From assembly GCA_015501595.1 (NCBI GenBank), contig JADNRX010000494.1, positions 1 through 38,230 on the forward strand: a stretch of 38,230 nucleotides of DNA. The letters run 5' to 3'. The position numbers and the translations under genes are program-made. Under the pieces are notes generated by a model. The model saw only the letters and a program-made list of their open reading frames with translations, made no database searches and was not told the origin of the DNA. Shown here one piece after another: positions 9,690 through 19,457 of this stretch (the first letter of the stretch is position 1; each line of letters opens with the position of its first letter). The stretch is from Hymenopellis radicata. Its lineage: Eukaryota > Basidiomycota > Agaricomycetes > Agaricales > Physalacriaceae.

Positions 9690-10960
9690 GGGTTGTATGA
9701 TAGATCCAGCGGGCCATGGTGCGGCGTTCCAGTCAAACAAGACTGACCTGAGCCAGAACAATGCCGCGCCATCGGTAAAAACTGCTGGGAAGAATCGTGG
9801 GTGGGTGATGCTCCTGGCGAATGACGATGGTCTCGTCGTCGGCGACACACTGAAGCAACATATGTTCCGGGGTCTCCAGGTGGACATGGCACATTCGGCA
9901 CTGTCGCAACGCTATTGGGGCAGTGGACGTCTTGGAATGCACGCCGTGCAAATTGGTTGCGCCGAGTAGGATCCGTGTCATTGCAGCTTGAGATAATGTC
10001 GGAGGCAACCTGTGATCTGCTTTGAGGGTCCGTCGTCTTGTGGCTCTAGTCGGCCATGGAGGAGATACAATGATGTTGATGCGTTGATTTTTGAGTCATG
10101 AGCCGCGCGTTGTGAGCGTTTTATTGATCTCATGATGAAGATGGGGTCCCTAGAGAGTGTGTTGAGGAGAGGAAGGGCATGGACGGGTGTTGAAGTAGAG
10201 GAATAGGACGACACCATTGCATCGAGGTCGCCCATCCAGGAGCTGTGGTGCGCGTTGTAGAGATCTTCAGAAACTTGGGGCACGAGGTGTGCGAGATGAG
10301 TTGGGGGGAGGTCGAGAAGATATTGTAAGTAAGAGAGGATTAGTCGTCTTGTCCGCAATGGAAAGACGCCCAGCTCTGTGAAAAGAACTGTTTTTGAAGA
10401 ACCGGTGCCGAGGCCCAGGATCCGACGCAATGTTGACGCTTGGACTGTTTCCAACTGTCTGAGTGCGGCAGAATCGACATCAGGGCAAACATCGGCGCCA
10501 TGAATGAGATGACAATCGACGAGAGCAGTATAGAGTTGGAGTGATGTATGTTTCCGCGACCGACGTAGTGTTCCAGCCCGAAGAGGCCGCCGTGAGCGGA
10601 GGATTGAGCGGCATTAGCCTGCTTTTTATAGTGATTCGCGAAGATGTTATGGAGCGTAGAATTGAGGACGACCCCGACGTATTTCTCCTCTCGCTTGAAG
10701 GGGATCTCGTCCGCGCGGAATGTGAAACGAGGCATAGACTTTGAGAATGAGCCAAAGACCATAACCCATGTCGAATCTTGTCGATCGATCAGTGAGACAA
10801 CTTTCCTTCGACCGTATCCTCATTTCGTGTAGTCCTCCGTGGATCCTCTCAAAAGCAATTAATTTCTGTTTGATATAAGTAATATCAATGTACGAGACAG
10901 TTGACGCGCCCAGGAACACAAGGTCACACTCGACACATGCAGTAACAGATCTCATCGGGG
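9690..10960 (-). mobile_element. Decayed 3' end of a non-LTR retrotransposon (LINE)
   Basis: Three adjacent - strand open segments in different frames (10762-10340, 10454-9978, 10008-9733) together resemble the C-terminal part of a LINE reverse transcriptase ORF. The first has YVGVVLNSTLHNIFANHYKKQ after a KxxVFG-like start; the second has LRRILGLGTGSSKTVLFTEL followed by GVFPLRTRRLILSYL; the last has the C-terminal zinc knuckle CRMCHVHLETPEHMLLQC. The catalytic YxDD block is not seen, so this is a 5'-truncated, frameshifted relic. Its 3' end lies about 50 bp from the copy A boundary. In the inferred pre-inversion arrangement it would be on the + strand and abut the Cdc1-like fragment at 18310. 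Confidence 0.8.
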
Positions 10961-11036
10961 AGATGAATTTCTGACCTCCCTGTGCTACCTATTGCCTCGG
11001 ACCTTTCACACAACCTTCTAAAATGTAAATATAAGA

Positions 11037-11150
11037 GATTTGTTACGATTAGAATTTTCTCGGATATCCTTCGTCTCTCAATCTGTAGTTGATCTGTGGG
11101 CTATCTAGCGTGTTGAGGCAGTTACTAAAAATCTAATCGTAACAAAATCC
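11037..11150. repeat. Short inverted repeat pair, about 114 bp overall
   Basis: Arms 11037-11059 (GATTTGTTACGATTAGAATT...) and 11127-11150 (...ATCTAATCGTAACAAAATCC) pair over roughly 20 bp with one or two mismatches around a 67-bp interior. Possibly a tiny MITE or the remnant of one; no target duplication recognised. Confidence 0.6.
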
Positions 11151-11227
11151 TTAGTATTCATTGAAATAGACATCCCGACACTAAAATCTACTTGAGAGCC
11201 CGTGGTCATGTCAGAAAATTGGGTTTT

Positions 11228-11245
11228 CCGGCCATATTGCTGGGT
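11228..11245 (+). repeat. 18-bp word shared with 2844-2861
   Basis: CCGGCCATATTGCTGGGT here against CCGGCCATGTTGCTGGGT at 2844-2861, one difference. The nearby text is loosely similar (AATTGGGTTTTCC against AATTTTCGGCTTACC). Probably two decayed members of one small repeat family. Confidence 0.45.
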
Positions 11246-11457
11246 ATCCAAAGAAGGAAAAAGTAAGGAAGAGGGAGAGTTCAAGCCCCGGAGCCGCCAC
11301 ATTCAGGATACGTATTGATTCTGCACCGAGCATGCCTTGACTCAGGCTTAACCAGTGGGTGAATCATTCAGTGAAAATTTTCGAGTGCCTGCGGCGCGTT
11401 TAATGTCATGAAAACTACTAAAGTAGCGGACTAAGTATGCTCACATGTTGAATTCAG

Positions 11458-11846
11458 CATACTGTCGTATTTCGACCATAGGTTCACGTCACAGGTCACG
11501 GGCCCGAAAAATGAACCTGTTACATAAGCAGGTCACTAGTTTTTTTTGGCTGTGAACCTGCCCCAAATTGGTCACAAATCAGACTTTTGCTCTCAAATTG
11601 AGCTTGGTGGCTGTTTTTATAGGATTTTTCTCCTTTTTGGTGTATTTTAGGTCTAGAATAGCACATTTTTCTCTAATTATACTGAGATTCAGCCTAAAAC
11701 CTGTGAAATAACCCTGCCATTGAAAAATTTAGTGAACTTATTTTCAGTGGGTCACAGTGATTTGTCCGCTGTGAACATCCCACCAAACAAGTTCACGAGG
11801 TCACAGGTCACACCCTGTGAACCTACGGTCGAAATACTACAGTATG
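11458..11846. mobile_element. MITE-like non-autonomous element, 389 bp, with ~45-bp TIRs
   Basis: The left end CATACTGTCGTATTTCGACC continues into AGGTTCAC; the reverse complement of the right end reads CATACTGTAGTATTTCGACC and continues likewise. Both ends are followed by GTCACAGGTCAC-type subterminal repeats. The interior is AT-rich and non-coding. The CATA/TATG at the ends is palindromic, so a TA target duplication (TA-CTGT...ACAG-TA) fits but cannot be told apart from the TIR itself. The superfamily is undetermined. Confidence 0.8.
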
Positions 11847-11931
11847 GGGCCGCTGTACGTGGTTTCCGCAACTATGAATGCTTATTGATGTCTCCCTGAG
11901 TGCTAGTTGCTTGTAATTGACCAATAAGGAC

Positions 11932-11940
11932 CTAGAACTC
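11932..11940 (-). repeat. 9-bp target-site half (GAGTTCTAG on - strand), inner side of copy B
   Basis: CTAGAACTC on the + strand, directly before TAGTCTGGCG. Perfect reverse complement of 3309-3317. Confidence 0.85.
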
Positions 11941-11963
11941 TAGTCTGGCGTTTAAGGGGGGGG

Positions 11964-11998
11964 CTGTACCGTGATTGCCGTTATTACATAAGTCGACC
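11964..11998 (+). repeat. Inner terminal inverted repeat, helicase-side end of copy B
   Basis: Starts CTGTACCGTG after a G8 run; identical to the helicase-side repeat of copy A. Confidence 0.9.
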
Positions 11999-12076
11999 CA
12001 ATATATCCATGCCTGCCGCTAGCCTAAGTAGTGATCAAGCGCGTACCGCCATTATCGCGAACGCGCTCACGACTCT

Positions 12077-14326
12077 ATGCCTCCCTCCTACCGCTGGCAG
12101 CACCTTCACGGCATCGAAACTCTCAATCGGATCGTCAGCAAGAAAGTACCGGAATGGTCTGATGGTCTTCGCCCTGCACAACTTGAATATGTACCCGCTA
12201 TATTAGACCGGGAGGACGTGCTTTGTATCGAGGTTACTGGCGGCGGTAAATCTGCGGCTTTCAGCGTTCCCATTCTGGTTCACAACGAGGTCAGCGCCAA
12301 TCCTTCGCTGTACCCTGGCTTCTTGGCGCAAGAATTCGCTGTTGGAATAGTGGTAACCCCGACAAAAGGACTAGCGGGCAATCTGGTACGTTATCTTCAT
12401 GCATATTTTCTTGGCTGACATTACAGTAGGTTAAAGAGCTAGAGAACATGGGAATTCGCGCGCTCGCCTACACGTCAAGACGCAAAGCACAGGCGCATCG
12501 GAACAACGAAAAACTTGCAGAGGAAATTGCTTCTTGTACGCGATGGCAGGTTATCTGCGTGGATCCGGAACACTTATGCGAAGACGACTGGCGCTGCACC
12601 ATCGCTCGCTCCCCGGTATTCCGCGAACACCTCATCTATGCATGCGCGGAGGAAGGTCATCTTATGCGGGAATGGGGCGAAACCTTTCGGAAGGCCTTCG
12701 AGATGATTGGGGTCTACTTTCGTGGATGTCTGCCTTCTTCAATCTCCATCTTTACTCTCTCAGCAACACTCGCTCCCGGCAAAGACACTCGCAGCGTTTG
12801 CAAGACCCTTGGATTCACCAACGACAACTTCAAGATCATCCGACACTCTAACGAACGCGTCAATACACAGATTATCTTCGCGCCCCTCTCGAACGGCATT
12901 GGTGGATCTGAATTTCCGCAGATATTCGACTACCTGACGCCAGGCCGCAAGACCATTATTCATTGTTTCTCGAAGGACCTCGTACTTCGCGTGTATCTAT
13001 ATCTTTGGAAGCAAGAACCACCGCATGTCAATCATCTTCGACGCGTACGGATGTTCCATAGCACCTGCTCCGACGAATATAATCAAGAAACACTTCGACT
13101 GCTTGACACGGACCCGTACTGCCAGATTGTCGTCGCTACTGTCGCCTTTGCAAACGGGATCAATGTTCGCACTCTCTTGGACAGCATCTCTATTGGCGCT
13201 CCAAATACCGTAAACGAGCTGGTCCAGCAGAAAGGCCGTGTTGGTCGCATCAAGGAGATTGGGTCTCGTGGAATTGTTCTAATTCAGTCGCGACAGATTA
13301 CCCAGGCCAAGAAGCAGCTGACGCGTATGATTCTTATCTTTAATACACTCTTTTACACCATTCTCATGTCATGAAGTAACCGACGCGCCACCGACATCAG
13401 TAGCCCCGAAGAAGACGGCGACAAACAAGACAACGAAGCCTATCAAACCGCTTGAGGACGCGAAGGCGCGCTTGCTCTCCGAGACTGTCTGTCTGATAGC
13501 TGCTCTCAATCGCGAGTACGATAACCCGCCACAAGATCCCTCTCTCCCCCCCGCTGCAGCATTTTACGATTGCAAAGATGCTGACCGACGCTATTGGTGC
13601 TCATATTGTTGCGAGCGTTATGGAAGAACATTTACTTTTGACTCACCAGTGTATCCGGAAGGCACTGTACTTCCCGCTGCCTTTCTGCCGCCCGCGTCAA
13701 AGTCCAAAACGAAACACGCTGATAAGATTTCCAAGGAAGATCGGATACAGATTACGCGGCAGTTACAAGATCTTGCGACGACTATCTGGCGAGAAAATCA
13801 TGCAAAGGATCAATATCGGCACCTTCCTCGCAGCGCCTTTCTTCCTCCCTCAATCTCAAAGCTTGTCCTGTCTCATATCCGGTCAACGCGTTCGCATGCT
13901 GCGCTTCTTGACCTCATTGGACCGCTTTCCTGGCGCTTTATGTTCCAATACAGCACCGACCTCTTCAAGATCATGTCCGATCTGCAGGCAACCTTTCGTC
14001 AGCCCAGGCAGTCAAAAGGAAAACGTCGACGAGTTGACTCAGACGAAGAAGAAGAAGAAGTTGATCTTGACGACGACGACGAAGAGCCTCCTTATCCATC
14101 CTCTGATGAAATCATGTCATCTGCCCCGCCATCTCCACGACGTCCGCTTCTGAAAAGACAGGTCCTGCAAAACATAACGAATGTGCTTCCCCGTCCAAAT
14201 GCAGCGCCGAAGCCACGACAACCACGAGCACCTATCAAGACCCTAGCGGAGGTGGTAGCGGAATACGGCCCACCACGCAAATCTTACCGGGACACAGCAT
14301 CGAGAGCAAGAAATAGAAATGCATAG
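12077..14326 (+). CDS. RecQ-like DEAH-type superfamily 2 helicase (copy B)
   Basis: Exons 12077-12385, 12430-13324 and 13377-14326 give 718 codons. The second acceptor could instead be at 13400, giving 709 aa in the same phase. Motifs: LRPAQLE, Walker A TGGGKS at 12235-12252, motif II AEEGH at 12646-12660 (the first Asp of DEAH is absent; the second acidic residue and His are kept), LSAT, FANGINV, GRVGR at 13234-13248. The C-terminal region has a Cys cluster (CKDADRRYWCSYCC), which could bind zinc as in RecQ proteins, and an acidic, phospho-site-rich tail. Whether it unwinds DNA with the altered motif II is unknown. The start is uncertain: an ATG at 12009 opens a different frame that overlaps. 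The start lies about 130 bp inside the element end, so the promoter must be in or beyond the TIR. The stop is 8 bp from the convergent DUF6589 stop. Confidence 0.87.
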
Positions 14327-14334
14327 AGTACGTA

Positions 14335-17300
14335 CTATTCAGAGTCGGCTTCCTCGAACTGACTAACGGACTCCTCAGAGTCGCTACTATATATAATAGG
14401 TCGAATGTTCTCCTCGTCACTCTCTTGCTCGTCATCCTCACCTTCGCTGTCAATGCGCTGCATCCACTCAACACCGGCATCTATAACATCTTCGCGCAGC
14501 TCACCGTCGTCATCCAATACAAACATTCTTCGGCCATTTCCCGTCTGAATTCTGGCATGGCTCTGATCATCCTCGTCTATTTCTTCTGCTATGCTGGTAT
14601 CCTCCGAAGACTCGGATGGCAATGGACCCACAGACGTTGAACGGCTGGTAAACGAGGGAGATGGAGAGTTACGGGACATCGATGGGTCAGGACTTTCGAA
14701 TGAAGGAGTTGATGGCGACAGAGATGAATGCCGAACCGTATCCCTACCAGCCTTGGTATCGAGAATCATACCTAGATATTTGGAATCTTCGGTGCTTTCT
14801 TCCACAAACTCGCTCATCTTTCCACCATCAAGACGAACATAACCCCCATTCAATAAGTTGCTGGCAACGTGACCGAGTGAGCGCGTCGAGCGAAAGAAAT
14901 GTAGTTGCTCTTCGCAGTACATAGTCATGGTTGACACAGTTTCGGCGTGAGTGTCAGCTGAGGTGTGATTGTTACTACGGCTGCTGATGTCGAATCCCGT
15001 CTCGATGCCATCTTTAGCGTGAATAACGTGATGGACGTTCGGTGCCACAACTCGTCGATAGAAATTATCATCAAAGTCTTTGCCCATCTTCTCCACCAGC
15101 TCCTCGATAACGTGGTTATGATGCTCCTGCATTAGATCGAGCGGAATGTGGTGTCCGCGCTTAGCGGCGAGATTGGCGAGCCAGTTCCGAAAGATTGCTA
15201 CACGTAAAGGTGGCGGAGCATCATATTCAAGCAAGCAGTACGTTTCGAGCAGGTAGTTCATGTAGTTGGTGTTAGTCGAGCCGCCGAAAATAAAGATCCA
15301 CGTCTGCACATTGCGGTTAAAGGTGCTCAACAAATTAAATGAAAACAGCGTACTTTAATAATTTCCCAGGCGCGTCCGATATCTCCGTCCGAAACGGCAT
15401 AGTGGAATTCAATCCACAGGCCCATCTCGAATTTGAACAGTACGGTATTGGCCAGGCAGCGATCACCGTCAAATCCAGCTTCCTCCACATTTTTGGACTC
15501 GGAACCAAGATTGTCAGGTGCCGCGGAGTTGACACCACTTCCTGTCGTTGCTGTAGAAGGCTGTGTCCATCTGGTTCCTTCGGGTATCTTCTTCCCAGCT
15601 TCAGTACTCGCCCAATCAGCGCGCGTGAGACAACGCTCATACGCGTCAAGTGTTCCATAGCGCTCGTATAAGATGGTGGCGTGCAGGAGAAGATCCTCAA
15701 GAGACGGTAGTTCGCCCTTAGAGGCTAGCTCAGCGAAGTGCGCCGTAAGCGTACCATCCGAGCAGAGATGAATCCTAGAACAGCAGCATGATCAGAATGA
15801 GGATGTTACACGTGTATTTGAACATACCGCCAGCAATCAAGAACTTGAGCATTCCATATCAGCTTCATAGAGCGAACAGTTGGGTAATAATCGGGCTTTG
15901 ACAGGTCTGATGGACGCTTCTGACTAGCGGTGGTCGATGCGCGGGAAAGAGATGAGGGGTCGGCTGATGAGCGGTCGCCGAAATGGTTTGACGCCAGAGT
16001 CCCAATCATTGTTGACCCCATGTGCCACAATTCGGGTGTTACAACAAGATGCATGAACGAGGCGTATTCTCCTGGTGCTGTGGCAGCGAGAAGCTTCTTC
16101 AGACGCTTAAGCGTCGCGTAAGTCCCACCATCACCACCATACCACGCGATTAGGAACGCGGCAAATCGCTCCAACCAACCAGACTGCTCATCGAAGTCTT
16201 TCACACATTCGTGCGAGCCATCAATCTCAATCTCCCTCTCGCTGTTACTCCCAGGGGTTGTATCTCGGTCTTTCGATCTGCAGGAAGACGGTTGATTGCA
16301 ATAGGTTCGGAACGGAACTGTTTCGAGAGCTCGCTTCTGAGCGGATGAAGTTCGGGAATGAAGTCGAGTAATGCTCGGACCCAATGTAGGGTAAGAACCT
16401 TGTCGATGTGCACAAAATTAAGAGAATCAAGCAGCTTGTCGGTGGTCAACTCTGCGCGTTTATTCTCGATAACACGGGCAAGGTAGGGTTCGAGTTTAAA
16501 GGCATCTGGTGGACAATCGTAAAGACGAACGGCAGTCGCGGCAGTCCCAACTTTCAGAACGCTCTGTTTCCCATGTCCAGGCTCACGGACGAGGGCGTAA
16601 CCCTGAACATTGTCCATGATAATCCTCCAGCCAAGCTCGCCCCGCTCAGCGTGTTCCGCAACCGACTTGCGAAGTTTATCGCGACCAGCATCCGACATGG
16701 CGGCAAGAGCCTTCCTAACAGTGGTGTCCGAGATAGAGAGGCCCATGCGCGATAGCGCTCGCTTGATATCGATGTGGGCTCGTGTCGCAAAAAGCCAGAT
16801 TCCGAGCGCAACGGCAAGGTAGCCATTAGCAAAGCGGTGGCGGCTTAATACAAAGCTCGTGATGGCGGCGACTTGAATCTGGGAATACTAGTTAGTAAAT
16901 GAGGGATATCAACTAATAGAACGGTACGTACAGTAGAGTGAGGTCTGCGCTTCCGAACGATGACCTTTCCATGCTTCTCCGGCCCTGCCATTTTCTCGGT
17001 CAGATACCAGACAGATCCGGCTCGACGCTGCAGCATCTGAGCGATGTTCTTGATGCTAAAATCTTTCATCACGTCCCATGTCGCCATTGGCCGAGTGTCG
17101 CGTTGTCCAGTTTTCGACTTTTTAGATGCTGCGAGTCGTGCGGGCAGACGCTGAGAGGCCGCCGGGGCATGGGTTTGGGGATCAGAAGATGGAGAACCTG
17201 GCATAGTCTGTTCGGACGTGTCCATGGTCGTATCGTCGTCGTCAATCCATCCCTCCTCCTCGTCAACGGTGAGCGCCCCGACCTGGGAGTGGACATGGTC

Positions 17301-18078
17301 TCCAACAACTTGGATGGCCCAGCACGAGATGGCTGGACGAGCGTAATGAAGTTCCGACGGGTTCTGGGTACCGGCGAACATTAAGTCGCGTTCAGAATAG
17401 AACTTGGAGCGATATCCCGGGCCACTATTGCGGTGCCGGTAGATTAACTTGACAATGTCAACAGCTTTTGTCCTATTCTTGCCTCGAAGGAAGCCCGAAA
17501 CGAAGTTACGATGAAGTGTGGAACGTCTGTCGGGTCCATCGCGACGTGGGAAGTCTATAAAGAGAATTTGGAGGAATCGACCAAGCGAATGGAAGCGCTG
17601 CGTGATAAGAGGGATAAGCGACTCCATTTGAAGGTACGGGTCGGGCTTAGGCTGGCGCGGTGCGCGGAGGCGTAGCTGAGAATGAGAGAAGGGGATGGGA
17701 GGAGGAATGGGGGTGTAATAGAAGATGGTGACGGCGCGTTGTTATCTAAACAATGTTTAGCATAGAATAAGAAATATAAATGAAGAACTCACTTGGTCTG
17801 GGGAGCATGTACTCATCGGAATACTCGCGTATGGGCGGTAACACCGGGATAGTGGGTATCGTCTTATATCTGCCGGGTGCACTAGACCGTCGTTGGCGTG
17901 CCGGCTCAAATCCACTTGTCAGCGGCCCAGAGCCACTTGCGATGGGGGCTGGCGGCGGCTCGCCAGACGAACCGCTTGAAGAAACCGGGAAGGAAAATTC
18001 TTGGAAAAGTGGTCGGTTGACAGTCGGGCCATTTGGAGACGGCGGCAGTGTATAAAGGAATGTATTAAATCCGTCCAT
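14335..18078 (-). pseudogene. DUF6589-type protein, candidate transposase (copy B, interrupted)
   Basis: Same five-exon gene as 3539-7283. Here codon 17354-17352 is GAA (Glu), where copy A has a stop, and 15611-15613 keeps GGG, where copy A has lost a base. Two one-base deletions relative to copy A break the frame instead: the C-run (G-run on +) at 17707-17711 has five bases against six, early in exon 2, and the G-run at 16250-16252 has three against four, mid-protein. A shorter product from the internal Met at 17627 would bypass the first but not the second. Both are in homopolymers, so sequencing or polishing error must be considered; if they are errors this copy would be intact. One substitution (Thr against Ala in LD(T/A)KAGRD) is neutral-looking. 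Confidence 0.75.
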
Positions 18079-18175
18079 AGAGATTGCGTGTCGATTTAAG
18101 GGAGGAGAAGAGCGGGACAGGTCGCGCAGACGCGAGGCGATCGTGGTGGAAGCAAAAATGCGCGTCGCCGGATTA

Positions 18176-18210
18176 GGTTGACTTATGTAATAACGACAAG
18201 CACGGTACAG
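18176..18210 (-). repeat. Inner terminal inverted repeat, DUF6589-side end of copy B
   Basis: Identical to 3407-3441 in reverse. The outer hairpin follows at 18226-18288, with one extra A in its loop compared with copy A. Confidence 0.9.
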
Positions 18211-18300
18211 ACCCTACCTTAATCGACAGACTCTATACACATCGATCACCCTCACATTGCCAAGATCGATCGTGTATATAGCGTCTGTTTCAAGAGACTA

Positions 18301-18309
18301 GATGGAAGG
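18301..18309 (-). repeat. 9-bp target-site half (CCTTCCATC on - strand), outer side of copy B
   Basis: GATGGAAGG on + directly follows AGACTA; perfect reverse complement of 9678-9686. Confidence 0.85.
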
Positions 18310-18469
18310 CCTTGTCCTTATTATCGTGTGAGGTAAGCGCGGAGGTTACTTGGAATTTAGGCGGAGACGGGGACCGCGAACATGTTTGAATGCTATTGCT
18401 ACGGTTTCCAATGTACATCGTTCACTAGCCTGTCCTCGAGGGGACCACCGGCTGAAATACTACTACTAC

Positions 18470-19457
18470 TACATTGCAGGCCATACCCTTGTCCTTAGTA
18501 GACGCCCCAACACTAGCCGAAGAGGATTACGAGCGTAATGACCGCGGCGTGCCCTACGAAGAATGGACAGCAGTACCCGGAGGACCAGTCGAGTTTGTCA
18601 GCATGTTCGCTCAGAGGTAAGTCGAAGCGCGTAGAGTCTTCTTTCATACTCATCAAGCAACCAGAACCACACTCAAAGCCCGTCATTTTGTTCACCCATA
18701 TTCCTCTCGCCCGACCGGAAGGCAGCAATTGTGGACCACTGCGAGAGCGAGGGTCTATACATCGCGGTGTAGGCCACGGGTACCAAAATACGCTGGGTAA
18801 ACATGCCTCTTCATTTTTGCTCAAGAGCCTGAGACCCTCGCTCGTGTTCAGGTATGCAGCGCGCCTGTGAATCTTGATTCCTTCTCATTAAATTTGCAGC
18901 GGTGATGATCACGACTATTGCGAATTCATACACGACTTTTCACTGAACGGGCAACCCGTCCATGCCAAAGAAGTCACTATCAAATCGATTTCCATGGCCA
19001 TGGGCATCCATCAGCCAGGGTTTCAGCTGTTGTCCTTGGTGCCCCCTCAGGCGGGCTCAACAGCTCCTACATTCGCTGACAGGCCATGCCTCTTACCCGA
19101 TCAACTCAGCATATACCTTAGCACATACGTCCCTTGATATTTTTCTCTGTCGGTGTGCTGCTGGTGGCTAACCTCTATCGACGTCGAGCTTTCCAGCGAT
19201 TCGTACCCGCGGCTCTGGCTCTCGAAGACATCGTCACCTCCACTTCGTCGTCTTCGTTCTCTCAGCGCCTTCGCTTGCGCGACGGTGCTTCATTACCACT
19301 TCCGAATTCATCTGTGCCCCGCCAATCCCAAACGAAGGGACGACCAAGAAACTCGTTCATTCGAGATTTCCGGGATGTGGCCGTTTATCCTCTGACGCTC
19401 TTCATTATTATTACCTGGCTAATGTTTGTTGATACAAGCACTGACCCGGAACGATAG
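18470..19457 (+). pseudogene. 3' fragment of a Cdc1/Ted1-like metallophosphoesterase gene
   Basis: Reads as the C-terminal half of a Cdc1/Ted1-family membrane phosphoesterase, the family that acts on GPI-anchor glycans in the ER. Seen in order: GHTLVL, then VDAPTLAEEDYERNDRG in a frame one base away; an intron (donor at 18617); FTHIPLARPEGSNCGPLRE and GHGYQNTLGK; another intron (gtatgc...ttgcag, about 18852-18900); SGDDHDYCEF, a typical late metal-binding His motif; then KSISMAMGIHQPGFQLLSL. Two hydrophobic segments follow (FFSVGVLLVANLY and YPLTLFIIITWLMFV). The stop is after DTSTDPER. The N-terminal metal-binding half is missing. The sequence between 18310 and 18470 shows no earlier exon. 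With the frame jump at about 18500 this looks like a 5'-truncated relic. Confidence 0.8.

Larger units (their letters stand above)
11941..18300 (-). mobile_element. DUF6589/RecQ-helicase DNA transposon, copy B (inverted)
   Basis: 6360-bp element in opposite orientation to copy A, ends TAGTCTGGCG (11941) and CAAGAGACTA (18300). Same two genes, same 35-bp inner repeats (11964-11998, 18176-18210), same end hairpin (18226-18288). The identical total length to A arises because the four one-base indels cancel. High identity means recent transposition or ongoing gene conversion between the arms. Together A and B form a near-perfect 6.36-kb inverted repeat around a 2263-bp spacer. Confidence 0.9.

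Noticed and set aside
9697..9969. + strand open frame over the LINE relic
   Set aside because: Shadow of the LINE C-terminus, whose zinc-knuckle sequence is on the - strand.
11278..11305. tRNA-derived SINE B box (GTTCAAGCC)
   Set aside because: Matches a loose B-box consensus, but no A box or tRNA-like fold is visible upstream.
3318..18300. One segment duplicated as an inverted block (segmental duplication rather than two insertions)
   Set aside because: Similarity ends exactly at TAGTCT/AGACTA on all four sides and each junction carries a 9-bp word with a perfect partner. That is what two transposition events give, not a duplication with arbitrary ends.
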